NCBI GenBank assembly: GCA_024206355.1
Contig: JAAGZM010000888.1
Coordinates: 1 to 8,704 of the forward strand
Direction: 5' to 3'
DNA length: 8,704 nt
Source of the DNA: Gammaproteobacteria bacterium
GTDB taxonomy: Bacteria > Pseudomonadota > Gammaproteobacteria > Enterobacterales > GCA-2746155
The notes beneath the pieces are model-generated. The model had not been told where the DNA came from, searched no databases, and saw only the letters and a program-made list of their open reading frames with translations. Positions 1 to 7,019 of this stretch are shown piece by piece. The position numbers were made by a program, and so were the translations under genes. How positions within the stretch are numbered: position 1 is the stretch's first letter; every line of letters starts with the position of its first letter.

Positions 1-225
1 CTGAATAATTCGCACCAAATTCATGGAATCACTCAAATCACCATAATGTAAGATAAAATTACGGTTACTCACATGCGGGTCTTGATACAGGTGATCAATC
101 CTATCCGTATTAAATGATGAAGCTCGTCGCTTAATACCATGTACTTCATAACCTTTTTTCAATAAAAAATCGGCTAAATAAGCACCATCCTGTCCCGTTA
201 TTCCCGTAATTAAAGCTTTTTTCAT
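1..225 (-). CDS. gmd: GDP-mannose 4,6-dehydratase, N-terminal 75 residues (runs off the window)
   Basis: The reverse complement from position 225 gives an open frame beginning MKKALITGITGQDGAYL that continues past base 1. Residues 8-14 are GITGQDG, the glycine-rich NAD(P)-binding turn of the extended short-chain dehydrogenase fold. The stretch GYEVHGIKRRASSFNT (26-40 region), then DRIDHLYQDPH and LHYGDLSDS, is the characteristic Gmd N-terminus, so I recognise the gene with high confidence. The enzyme converts GDP-D-mannose to GDP-4-keto-6-deoxy-D-mannose in the cytoplasm. This is the branch point to GDP-L-fucose, GDP-D-rhamnose, GDP-perosamine or GDP-colitose. The catalytic Tyr-X3-Lys lies outside the window. 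The ATG has no evident Shine-Dalgarno sequence. It follows the GT2 gene by 82 bases, the largest intergenic gap here except that upstream of the DUF4258 gene, and may have its own promoter. The partner reductase or epimerase (e.g. fcl, rmd) is not in view. Confidence 0.93.
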   Translation of the reverse strand, partial: MKKALITGITGQDGAYLADFLLKKGYEVHGIKRRASSFNTDRIDHLYQDPHVSNRNFILHYGDLSDSMNLVRIIQ

Positions 226-248
226 ATTATTTTAGTTACTTACTTATT

Positions 249-266
249 TTATAAATTGATTTATAA
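249..266. repeat. Perfect 8-bp palindrome in the gmd leader
   Basis: TTATAAAT (249-256) and ATTTATAA (259-266) are perfect inverted repeats separated by TG. The site lies between the candidate -10 and the gmd start, in the presumed 5' untranslated region. It could be an operator or a weak AU-only hairpin. It has no GC content and so is a poor terminator. AT-rich DNA gives such palindromes fairly easily. Confidence 0.4.
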
Positions 267-282
267 GTTGTTTAAAAAGAGT

Positions 283-310
283 ATTGTAACATATTCAATC
301 CAATCAATTA
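283..310 (-). promoter_or_regulatory. Candidate promoter for gmd (extended -10)
   Basis: On the minus strand, bases 291-283 read TGTTACAAT. This is a TGn-extended -10 element with TACAAT, one mismatch from TATAAT. No good -35 exists: TAATTG at 310-305 is 16 bases upstream and poor, while TTGATT at 307-302 is only 13 bases away. The predicted start near 276 would leave a leader of about 50 bases before the gmd ATG. The candidate overlaps the stop codon of the GT2 gene. The whole leader is very AT-rich, so a chance match is quite possible. Confidence 0.3.
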
Positions 311-1060
311 CTTAAAAATATATTGTATCAGTCTATCCTTGAGCTTCCCCAGCACAAACAATGGAATTGAAAAAGGTACCTGATTCACTTTAGCCGCACG
401 GATAATTTCTCTATTTTGCAGGATAATATTGCTAATCGATTGATTGGAAACACCGCCAACCCGCATTTTTACCCAAACTTTAGGGACATAAGTCGTCTTA
501 ATATGATATTTTTCCATAAAACGTAACATGAGTTCAATATCATTACCCATTTGATACTGAAGGTCAAAACCACCAAATGTCTCATAAACTGATTTTTTGA
601 CATAAAATGTGGGATGAGGTGGAGTCCAACCTTTTGAAAAAGCACCTGGCTTAAAACCTGAAGATGACCAATTTCGAACCACTGTACTCATATTATCAAA
701 ACGCACATAATGAAGATCAGCATAACAGGCATCTACAGAATTATTGGCAAATGCTTCAGCAACTTCTGTGATTACAGTTGAATTTTCTAAAATATCATCG
801 GCATTGATAAAGCCAATTACATCCCCCGTTGCAGCCTTAATTCCTTTATTCATAGCATCATAAATACCCTGATCCGGCTCTGAGATCATAATATCAATAA
901 GGGACTGATATTCAGATAATAACTCAAGAGTTCCATCATTTGACTGACCATCCACGACAATATATTCAAGATCGTCATAATCCTGACTAGCCACTGATTC
1001 AAATGTATCTTTGATGGTATCAATACTATTAAAACAAACCGTAATAAGCGATATTTTCAA
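308..1060 (-). CDS. Glycosyltransferase family 2 (WcaE-like, GT-A fold)
   Basis: This 250-residue inverting glycosyltransferase would transfer a sugar from a nucleotide donor to a lipid-linked polysaccharide intermediate on the cytoplasmic face of the inner membrane. The GT-A nucleotide-binding domain is clear: KISLITVCFNS at 2-12, IVVDGQSNDGT at 34-44, SEPDQGIYDAMNKG at 60-73, and the metal-binding DXD-like motif NADD at 86-89. PPHPTFY (147-153) and MGNDIELMLRF (171-181) mark the acceptor half, where D174 sits where the catalytic base is expected. The SEPD-GIYDAMNKG block resembles WcaE of colanic acid clusters, which also contain gmd. Donor and acceptor are not predictable. The start codon is TTG at 1060-1058, directly preceded by a strong ribosome-binding site. 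No ATG allows the first beta strand to be kept. The length is usual for the family. It lies 20 bases after the tandem GT4 gene, so it is almost certainly co-transcribed. Confidence 0.92.
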   Translation of the reverse strand: MKISLITVCFNSIDTIKDTFESVASQDYDDLEYIVVDGQSNDGTLELLSEYQSLIDIMISEPDQGIYDAMNKGIKAATGDVIGFINADDILENSTVITEVAEAFANNSVDACYADLHYVRFDNMSTVVRNWSSSGFKPGAFSKGWTPPHPTFYVKKSVYETFGGFDLQYQMGNDIELMLRFMEKYHIKTTYVPKVWVKMRVGGVSNQSISNIILQNREIIRAAKVNQVPFSIPLFVLGKLKDRLIQYIFK

Positions 1061-1067
1061 CTACTCT

Positions 1068-1072
1068 TCCTT
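1068..1072 (-). promoter_or_regulatory. Ribosome-binding site that fixes the TTG start of the GT2 gene
   Basis: Minus-strand AAGGA (1072-1068), continuing as AAGGAAGAG, ends 7 bases before the TTG at 1060. This is the ideal spacing, and the site sits in the 20-base gap after the upstream stop codon. It supports TTG as the true start of this gene. Confidence 0.75.
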
Positions 1073-1080
1073 TATAACCT

Positions 1081-3270
1081 TTACTTCAACATTTGTTGGT
1101 ACAGTGGAATCAGTTTTTCTTTAAAAATTGTATCCCAATCAAACGATGTTACTGTTGATGGTGCAATAGATTTAGCCTCTTTAAGCCATGGAGCCTGCAC
1201 TATATCAATGATTCCTTGTTTGAAGGACTCATTGCCTTCCTCAACCAACAAACCATTAACTCCAGATTCAACAAATAACTTATTGCCAGTGGTATCCGTC
1301 CCCAATACCGCTAAACCACTGGCCAGATATTCCATAGTTTTTAACGGTGGTGCGGTGTCATAAAGTTGGTGTGGAATATATGCAATCCCTACATCATATT
1401 TAGGTAATGACTTGAACAATTCTCTTCTCAGCATGGCGGGATTAAGCCTAATTTTATCTGACTTATCTGATTCACTAATAAGTCTTTTGATATTATCCCA
1501 GTCATTACCAGAACCATAGAGATCCAGAGTAAAATTTACCGATTCCATAGCAGAAATTATAATTGTGATCAATCGACTCACTGAGCGTTTTTCATCCATT
1601 GAACCAATATAAATCATTTTCAAGGGAGAATTAATTTCAATCTTGTCTCTGGGGGAAACAGCTTTCAACTCAACACCAGGGGGCAAAAAGTGAATGCCTT
1701 TTTTATGCCCCATTACAGTGTATGCCGATGCAATGGAATGGGATGCAATATGCTGATAACATAGGCTTTCAAGTCTATTTTTAAATTGCATCAACTTTCG
1801 TTTCCAACCTGTTCTTAATAAAGGTGAACGAATATCAAGCAGATGTTTTGACTGATTAGAAAACGACAAAAGTGGGTATAAACAACACCCCGTATGTAAA
1901 AAAGTATGGACAATATCCGGCTGGAACTGATTTATAAATTTTTGAACTTCAAAAAACCATAACTTACCCAATGGTACTTGTTTAATTGTGACATTTAATT
2001 GAGATAAACAGACTGGTATTATTCCTCGTTCTGGAGAAATAATGGCAACATCATACCCAGTCTGAGATAAAAACTGGATTAAGTAATGTGTGTAGGCAAT
2101 TTCATAGCCATCTAAAGCAGTTCGCCGTATAATCAGTATTTTATGTTTATGCCTGAGCAACTTCTCATAGACAGGCAATAAATCTCTGCCAACAATTTGC
2201 TTCCAATCAAATTGCTCTATTGACCGCCTGCTATTTGACTGAATTTTGTCAAATAAAGCTTTATCTTCCAAAAGCAACTGAAGACCTTTTTGAACACCGT
2301 CGATAGTATCATCAATTAAAATGCCATTATCTCGATCGGTTATAAAAATCTGATTACCCTGAGTATCAGTTGCAATCGTCGGCAAACCACATGCCATATA
2401 CTCAACCGTTTTAAGTGGTGGCTGAAAATAAAAATTATCTGTTTTGGGGATAAAAGAAAGGCCCACATCGCCTATTGCAATATATTGCTGAATTGCCTCA
2501 TAGGGTATCCTCCCCATAAAAATTATATTTTTTTCACAAGCTAAACTTCTTGACTGTTGTTGAAGTCGTTCTAACTCAGGACCATCACCAACAATGAATA
2601 ACTTTAGAGGAAGCTCACTTGTCTGGCATAGACCAGCAACCGCTGAAACCAAAATGTGAACCTGTCGCTCTGTTGATAAATTACCAACAAACACCAGAAT
2701 CATTTCATTCTTTAAAAATCCCAATTTTTCTCGCAAAGCATTATCACGTATTGGCTGAAATTTATCCAAATCAACCCCTAGAGGTACCACATCAAAGTGT
2801 CGATTATTGCCAAATATTTTACAACCAACCTCTTGATTCAGCACAATGAGATGATCAAAAGAATAGCTTTCAAAACGAGTAATCAAATCACTCATTTTAG
2901 CCCGAACATTATTACTTGAAACACTGGCACTGCGAATATCAAGCACGGAATGTTTAAAATGGCCTTTACACAAGCGGACAAAAAAAGAACTCCAACGAAA
3001 GGAATAGACATGGAGCACATCGTAATGTGCCTGTTTCACTATTTTTGCAGCTTCCAGAGAAAAAGCCACTGATAATGAATAATGCTTAACTTTATCATCA
3101 ACATCAAGCCGTAAAACTCTGACGCCATCAATTACTTCAGTTTCGGTCTGACCAATTCCCTTTCGGCAAATCACCTGCACATCAATGCCCATTGCTGCCA
3201 GCTTTCTGGAGTATTCATAAGGGGCAGCAAAGTATGGGTATACATTATTCAGTACATGACAAACTTTCAT
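1081..3270 (-). CDS. Tandem glycosyltransferase: two GT4 (GT-B fold) units in one protein
   Basis: This protein of about 729 residues contains two full GT4 retaining glycosyltransferases in series, joined near residues 375-385. Positions here are counted from the in-frame TTG at 3285, five codons upstream of the chosen start. Unit 1 has HVLNNVYPYFAAPYEYS (10-26), DIRSASV (116-122), VPLGVDLDKF (167-176), VFVGNLSTERQ (198-208) and PPLKTVEYMACG (289-300). Unit 2 repeats the pattern with KILIIRRTALDG (382-393), DIRSPLL (484-490), PPGVEL (535-540), IYIGSMDEKRS (558-568) and PPLKTMEYLASG (646-657). Both units end in an FDW...L-P-Y segment, which indicates internal duplication. The second Glu of the GT4 EX7E motif is kept (E295, E652), but the first is replaced in both units (F287, T644), as in the PxKxxEY subgroup of GT4. 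The usual family length is about 370, so this is double. I prefer ATG at 3270, because the TTG at 3285 has no ribosome-binding site. The protein probably adds two sugars in sequence to the lipid-linked unit. Confidence 0.9.
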   Translation of the reverse strand: MKVCHVLNNVYPYFAAPYEYSRKLAAMGIDVQVICRKGIGQTETEVIDGVRVLRLDVDDKVKHYSLSVAFSLEAAKIVKQAHYDVLHVYSFRWSSFFVRLCKGHFKHSVLDIRSASVSSNNVRAKMSDLITRFESYSFDHLIVLNQEVGCKIFGNNRHFDVVPLGVDLDKFQPIRDNALREKLGFLKNEMILVFVGNLSTERQVHILVSAVAGLCQTSELPLKLFIVGDGPELERLQQQSRSLACEKNIIFMGRIPYEAIQQYIAIGDVGLSFIPKTDNFYFQPPLKTVEYMACGLPTIATDTQGNQIFITDRDNGILIDDTIDGVQKGLQLLLEDKALFDKIQSNSRRSIEQFDWKQIVGRDLLPVYEKLLRHKHKILIIRRTALDGYEIAYTHYLIQFLSQTGYDVAIISPERGIIPVCLSQLNVTIKQVPLGKLWFFEVQKFINQFQPDIVHTFLHTGCCLYPLLSFSNQSKHLLDIRSPLLRTGWKRKLMQFKNRLESLCYQHIASHSIASAYTVMGHKKGIHFLPPGVELKAVSPRDKIEINSPLKMIYIGSMDEKRSVSRLITIIISAMESVNFTLDLYGSGNDWDNIKRLISESDKSDKIRLNPAMLRRELFKSLPKYDVGIAYIPHQLYDTAPPLKTMEYLASGLAVLGTDTTGNKLFVESGVNGLLVEEGNESFKQGIIDIVQAPWLKEAKSIAPSTVTSFDWDTIFKEKLIPLYQQMLK

Positions 3271-3296
3271 AATATTTCTTTTCAATATTCACGGTG

Positions 3297-4229
3297 TTAT
3301 GTGTTCAGCTTCCATTCAGAAAAATCCATACCAGTAATTTTTTCAAGTCTAAGAATATCCTGAGCATAATCATTGTAGAGTTTGCACTGTATGCCTGTAC
3401 CTAACTCCGGTTTACTAAACTCTGTATTCTCCCTATATTTTCTTTTATTCATTTGCCTCAATGAATAAACTAAACGCCTTCTGATAGTATAGGGTAGAAT
3501 TTTTTTAATCGTCATTTGATAGATTTTTTTTACGATTTCAGGTGGCGATGCAAGCATTTGATTAATAAATCTAAATTTTGCAATTGATGCCTGATTTTTA
3601 TTTTCTTTGACTTTAATCTTGCTTTTAACATCATCATACTGCAACTTTGTAAGCCCCAAAAAATCAAAAATACAACCCAAAGTATCATTGGTAGAAAATT
3701 TTAAGTCACTTGATTTAACAATGAGTATATTTTCTTTGCCAAAAGCCTCTGTCCATTGACTCAGGTATTTGCCATATAAACCTTCTGAAAAATACCCCAC
3801 CCATGCATCTGGATCTGCTTTTAAACGCTCATTTTCAAGAGATAAAGCTTCTGAGAAGTCATGATTCTCTACACCCGCTCCCCAATTATGTAAATAATGA
3901 GACCAGGCACGTTCAACAGGATCTCGTAAAAGGAGAATAATTTTAAGTTCTCCTTTTTTAAAATTTTCCATTAATCTTGGGATAACTTTTCCAGGTTTAT
4001 TAAAGTAGGCAGGCGTTATATCACCACATATCTGATTATCATCTGCTCCTGAAAAAAAAGTATCCACATACCATTCAAAGCCTTTTTCAAAAGCACTCTC
4101 ATTATTAAAAAAATGAGACTCTTTAACAGAAGACAAATAAATATTGGGGTGTTTTTTCAATAGGTGATATAAAGAGGTTGTGCCAGCCTTGGATACACCT
4201 GGAACTAAAAAACGGGGTTTCTTATCCAC
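3297..4229 (-). CDS. PAPS-dependent carbohydrate sulfotransferase
   Basis: This intact 310-residue cytosolic sulfotransferase of the Sulfotransfer_1/3 type is related to NodH-like and heparan N-sulfotransferase-like enzymes. It would move sulfate from PAPS to a sugar hydroxyl or amine. The 5'-phosphosulfate-binding loop is PGVSKAGTTSLYHLL (10-24) with Lys14 as the expected catalytic residue. KESHFF (36-41) and GDITPAYF (69-76) follow. The 3'-phosphate-binding motif LRDPVERAWSHY (101-112) carries Arg102 and Ser110. The basic C-terminal region (about 240-265) could favour association with the membrane or the lipid-linked substrate. The start is GTG at 4229, placed immediately after the TAA of the preceding gene, so translational coupling is likely. 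A purine-rich stretch (GAAGAGAG) lies about 13 bases or more upstream, a rather long spacing. No ATG can replace the GTG without losing the PAPS loop. In a polysaccharide operon the acceptor is probably the repeat unit or a polymer intermediate. Confidence 0.9.
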   Translation of the reverse strand: MDKKPRFLVPGVSKAGTTSLYHLLKKHPNIYLSSVKESHFFNNESAFEKGFEWYVDTFFSGADDNQICGDITPAYFNKPGKVIPRLMENFKKGELKIILLLRDPVERAWSHYLHNWGAGVENHDFSEALSLENERLKADPDAWVGYFSEGLYGKYLSQWTEAFGKENILIVKSSDLKFSTNDTLGCIFDFLGLTKLQYDDVKSKIKVKENKNQASIAKFRFINQMLASPPEIVKKIYQMTIKKILPYTIRRRLVYSLRQMNKRKYRENTEFSKPELGTGIQCKLYNDYAQDILRLEKITGMDFSEWKLNT

Positions 4230-5051
4230 TTAATCAGAACTCTCTTCGTATTTTGAATTCATCAATTTATTACCAACTTCAAGCATTAAATAATCAGTAT
4301 GATACCATTTTTTAATATTTGATATGGCTAAATCACTTAATGCATCCCCCATTGTTTCAGGACGCTTATGAACATCAATAGAGCTAGAAGGAAGATTAAT
4401 AGAATCATTGAGATCAAGCAATTTTTTTAGTTGTAAAAAATCATCATTCAGAGTTTCTTGAGAGGCTATTAGTAAGATATCATCACGTCTCTGATAAAAA
4501 TAATCTTCACTGCCTGGCCCATCAATCAGATAGGTATTGACATGTCTGATACTTTTCATAGCATTTATCGCTGCCAGCCTTAGCTGCTGCTCATCTGAAG
4601 ATAGGGCACAAGCAAGATCATCAGGTGTTTTAAATTGATTAAACGTAAGGGTTTCTTGATCATTCTAAGGAATATGATAGCGAGGCTTCCCCATTCTCTG
4701 TCGACTATAAAAACCACTGACATATCGACTCACAGGATCACGAGTCACAAAAATAACTTTATCGCCTGGCGGCACATCACACAAGCGAAATGAATGCTGA
4801 TGCAGTTCAATTTTATATCGAGCACTGATTAGATCATTTAATAAAGCTTTTTTGAGCGCAGAGCCCGCCGTTTTACGAATATGCAATAAATGAATAATCT
4901 CTCGACCACTCAATCGATAGATAGATAACTTTAACAGATAAAAGAATCGTTTAACTGCACTTCTAAATGGAAAGAGAAATGGAAAAAAATAGCGTCGATA
5001 AAATTGATAGAATTTTTTCCTCATTCCCTGCTTTATACCCAAACTATTCAT
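4230..5051 (-). pseudogene. Sulfotransferase (Sulfotransfer_2 type) interrupted by an in-frame amber codon
   Basis: One reading frame of 274 codons runs from ATG at 5051 to TAA at 4230 and is broken only by TAG at codon 129. The N-terminal 128 residues start with a basic, aromatic stretch (11-45, KKFYQFYRRYFFPFLFPF region) that could anchor it at the membrane. They then carry the PAPS loop HIRKTAGSAL (57-66, Lys60) and the 3'-phosphate motif FVTRDPVSRYVSGFYSR (101-117, Arg104, Ser108). After the stop the frame continues for 144 codons with family-like content (DDLACALSSDEQQLRLAAINAM, then the SIRHV-TYLIDG region), so there is no frameshift. Without the C-terminal half the protein should be inactive. 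The remaining 144 codons show no further damage, which suggests a very recent mutation, readthrough or a sequencing error. An ATG at 4559 could restart translation but would lack both PAPS motifs. The start overlaps the flippase stop by one base (TAATG), implying coupled translation. Confidence 0.85.
4665..4667 (-). other. In-frame amber (TAG) codon inside the sulfotransferase
   Basis: The codon follows KPRYHIP and precedes NDQETLTF in the same frame. From memory of the family, the residue after this proline is usually tryptophan (PRY..PW), so a single G-to-A change of TGG would explain it. The next base is A, which is not the leakiest context for amber readthrough. Only one other gene in the window, the zinc-finger gene, ends in TAG. 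Confidence 0.9.
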
Positions 5052-6409
5052 TAGTTGATGTCATCAGTAGACGATTTCTTTTTTCTAAATAAATTTAAAG
5101 TATGCTTAATTTCAGGCATTCCCATTTTAAACACATTGTGACTAATCACAAAAGTATTCAGTCCTGTTTCCTTTTTCACCACAATAAATGCCATTATATT
5201 CCATAATGCCATACTCAGTGCCGTTGCCATAACAGCACCATTTAAACCAAATAGATTAATTAATAGATAATTACTCATCAGAGTAAAAATAATTAATACC
5301 CATTTCATTTTTAATGACTGCTTAAGATGGCCAGTCATAATCAAAATATAACCCGCTGGACCAAAACAACCACTAATAACCGTCCCTAATAATAATAATA
5401 TCAGAGGCAAATAGAACTCATTCCCATTGATACCAAATAAATCAATAACCAATGTGCCTAATAATAAAAAAAATAAAAAAGTCAGAAGAGAAAAAAGTCC
5501 CGAAACAATCACAGCAATAGAAATCACATCTTGAAGTTCTGACATTTTCTTCTGAGAAAACAAAGATGATATAAGAGGAGCAACAACCATATTAACAGAT
5601 GCCAAACCAAACAATGCCAGCTGCGACAACAAACTCAAAATATTAAAAATACCAACCGACTCTATGGTTTCCAAATTACCCAATAACAATATACTCACTT
5701 TTGATTCCAAAAATGTCAGCATAGAAATATAAAACATCGCAAATGACATGCTAAACACATTTTTTATAATCGTTTTATCCAGGACTTTAAAATTAAGAGA
5801 TTCAGATAAATACTGCCTCACTTTATAAACAAGCACAAAACTTCCTATCAAAACAATCAATATTCTCAGATAGAAAATATTTTCTAAGTGTGCCATAGCA
5901 AGAAAGCCCAGGAACAATACTCCTAACAGCAAAAGTAAAGGCAGATAGATTTCTTCAAAAAAACGAAAGAGAGCAACCTGTCGTACAGCTTGTAAAATAA
6001 TGTTCAATAGATTGTAGGCAGGTTGTATCAGAATCAACAAACCAGCCAACATAAGAATTTCCTTATTTTTAACATCTAAAAACCAATACAACGTTGATTC
6101 AAAAACAATAAAAACAAAGACTGAAGATAACAATGTGATGCTTCCCACGAACAGGAGCAGAGTAGATAATTTTTCCCAGGCATTATGAGCCATATATTCA
6201 GGCATCAGTTTTAACAAACTATTGTGCATACCCAACTGGGAAAATAAGACTAGAAAACCAATAATTGAAAGCGTATAAACCAACAAGCCATAATCTTGCG
6301 TACCAAGCCACTTAATAATGGTGTATTGCGCAAGAAAAGCCACAAGTTTAGCAATAATGCCCAGAATGACAGCCGATTTAACGCCTTTTTTTACATCAGA
6401 AATGCTCAT
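5051..6409 (-). CDS. wzx: Wzx-type polysaccharide flippase (MOP superfamily)
   Basis: This 452-residue integral inner-membrane protein would flip the undecaprenyl-diphosphate-linked repeat unit from cytoplasm to periplasm. Nearly the whole chain is hydrophobic. I count about 12 membrane spans, roughly at residues 11-33, 41-61, 82-105, 117-139, 154-173, 178-197, 215-242, 250-282, 294-324, 332-356, 368-388 and 389-411, with a charged C-terminus. The N-terminal layout, VKKGVKSAVILGIIAKLVAF followed by WLGTQDYGLLVYTLSI, is typical of the MOP/PST polysaccharide transporter family. The length is normal. Wzx sequences diverge strongly, so the symbol rests on family and context rather than close identity. 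The ATG at 6409 has no clear Shine-Dalgarno sequence and follows the zinc-finger gene by 65 bases. Its TAA shares an A with the ATG of the sulfotransferase downstream. Expression may depend on the upstream DUF4258 promoter or on readthrough from the operon start. Confidence 0.88.
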   Translation of the reverse strand: MSISDVKKGVKSAVILGIIAKLVAFLAQYTIIKWLGTQDYGLLVYTLSIIGFLVLFSQLGMHNSLLKLMPEYMAHNAWEKLSTLLLFVGSITLLSSVFVFIVFESTLYWFLDVKNKEILMLAGLLILIQPAYNLLNIILQAVRQVALFRFFEEIYLPLLLLLGVLFLGFLAMAHLENIFYLRILIVLIGSFVLVYKVRQYLSESLNFKVLDKTIIKNVFSMSFAMFYISMLTFLESKVSILLLGNLETIESVGIFNILSLLSQLALFGLASVNMVVAPLISSLFSQKKMSELQDVISIAVIVSGLFSLLTFLFFLLLGTLVIDLFGINGNEFYLPLILLLLGTVISGCFGPAGYILIMTGHLKQSLKMKWVLIIFTLMSNYLLINLFGLNGAVMATALSMALWNIMAFIVVKKETGLNTFVISHNVFKMGMPEIKHTLNLFRKKKSSTDDIN

Positions 6410-6474
6410 AAACGAATGGATACTAACTGTCTGAGATTAATTTTAAAAGATTGGAAGAAGTTAATAATAAAACT

Positions 6475-6711
6475 CTAAACAGCTTCTGAAAACACAGCAA
6501 CTGGAACAGATTGCTTATGAGCAAATCCATCTCGATGAATTTTAATACGCTCAATTTCATGAAGAGTTCCAGCAGTGAGATAAGTCTCCCCACAATGAGA
6601 GCAACTCACAACAGGTATATTCTCAATGATCAACAAGTTTTCACCAGAACCATAACTTCTTGTTACATAACGAACTTTTCCACTATCGTGGCCACATATA
6701 TCACATATCAT
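6475..6711 (-). CDS. YgiT-type zinc-finger protein (putative antitoxin)
   Basis: This 78-residue protein has the YgiT/MqsA N-terminal zinc-finger layout: CDIC at residues 3-6 and CSHC at 37-40, giving four cysteines for one zinc ion. It is followed by GETYLTAGTLHEIE (41-54) and a VPVAVF segment near the C-terminus. Proteins of this short class are usually encoded beside a small DUF4258 or MqsR-like partner and are annotated as type II antitoxins. It lacks the C-terminal helix-turn-helix that lets full-length MqsA bind DNA, so autoregulation by the same mechanism is doubtful. Its ATG at 6711 overlaps the end of the DUF4258 gene by 11 bases, and a good ribosome-binding site (AGGAAG) lies inside that gene. 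It ends in TAG. Zinc binding is inferred from the motif, and the antitoxin role from the pairing. Confidence 0.82.
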   Translation of the reverse strand: MICDICGHDSGKVRYVTRSYGSGENLLIIENIPVVSCSHCGETYLTAGTLHEIERIKIHRDGFAHKQSVPVAVFSEAV

Positions 6712-6997
6712 AAGGACTTCCTATAAATACGGTTATAATAACCAATTTATTTGTAATACTAATTTTTACTACAACAGTAGCAATATGTCTGCTTATAGTA
6801 TTACCTTCAATAAGATATTTCCATTCAACAGAAGTATTATCCTTTTGTCTCTCAATAATTTTTCCTGTTAAAATCACATGCTCAACATCAAAAATAGTCA
6901 AATTATCATCTGACATTTCTTCTTCTGCATGAATAGTCATAATATACTGCTTAGCACGAATATATTCTCGAATTTGAGACAAAACTCTTTCATGCAT
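6701..6997 (-). CDS. DUF4258-family protein (putative toxin partner of the YgiT zinc finger)
   Basis: This 98-residue cytoplasmic protein fits the DUF4258 pattern. It opens with a short helix (residues 1-16), then YIMTIHAEEEMSDDNLT (18-34) with His23 and acidic residues. The central part is a helix ending in VILTGKIIER (41-50), then VEWKYLIEG (57-65), and two terminal strands, HIATVVVKI (71-79) and KLVIITVF (84-91). This resembles the small alpha/beta fold of RelE/BrnT-like RNase toxins, but no catalytic assignment is proven for DUF4258 and I infer none. The gene order (DUF4258 first, zinc finger second, with overlap) is the recurrent arrangement of this pair. ATG at 6997 is the start, with only a weak ribosome-binding site (AGAGTAG region). 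Two -10-like boxes lie just upstream, so the pair can be transcribed apart from the polysaccharide genes. Confidence 0.75.
   Translation of the reverse strand: MHERVLSQIREYIRAKQYIMTIHAEEEMSDDNLTIFDVEHVILTGKIIERQKDNTSVEWKYLIEGNTISRHIATVVVKISITNKLVIITVFIGSPYDM
6717..6722 (-). promoter_or_regulatory. Ribosome-binding site of the zinc-finger gene, inside the DUF4258 gene
   Basis: AGGAAG (minus strand, 6722-6717) ends 5 bases before the ATG at 6711. It is one of the strongest Shine-Dalgarno sequences in the window. It would give the antitoxin efficient initiation independent of the upstream partner, as expected when antitoxin must exceed toxin. Confidence 0.65.
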
Positions 6998-7019
6998 TGG
7001 TATTGGCTACTCTGAATAA

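Noticed and set aside
2619..2849. Plus-strand open frame of 76 codons
   Set aside because: It lies wholly inside the tandem GT4 gene on the other strand, has no ribosome-binding site or recognisable domain, and looks like a shadow frame.
3271..3289. AATATT repeats between the sulfotransferase and tandem GT4 genes as a terminator
   Set aside because: The arms are 6 bp of A and T only, with no T-run and a 26-base gap between co-directional genes, so it is not a credible terminator.
4230..4559. Independent small gene starting at ATG 4559
   Set aside because: It is in frame with the sulfotransferase upstream, and the frame between 4560 and 4664 is also open and family-like. It is the C-terminal part of the interrupted gene.
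4665..4667. Pyrrolysine insertion at the amber codon
   Set aside because: Nothing in the window suggests a pyl system, sulfotransferases are not known pyrrolysine proteins, and a Trp-to-amber point mutation is simpler.
5387..5400. TAA trinucleotide run in wzx as a phase-variation tract
   Set aside because: It is only about four units and encodes leucines in a membrane span. Gain or loss of a unit would not shift the frame.
6296..6726. Two short plus-strand open frames (6296-6478 and 6511-6726)
   Set aside because: They overlap wzx and the zinc-finger gene antisense, encode low-complexity peptides and have no family features.
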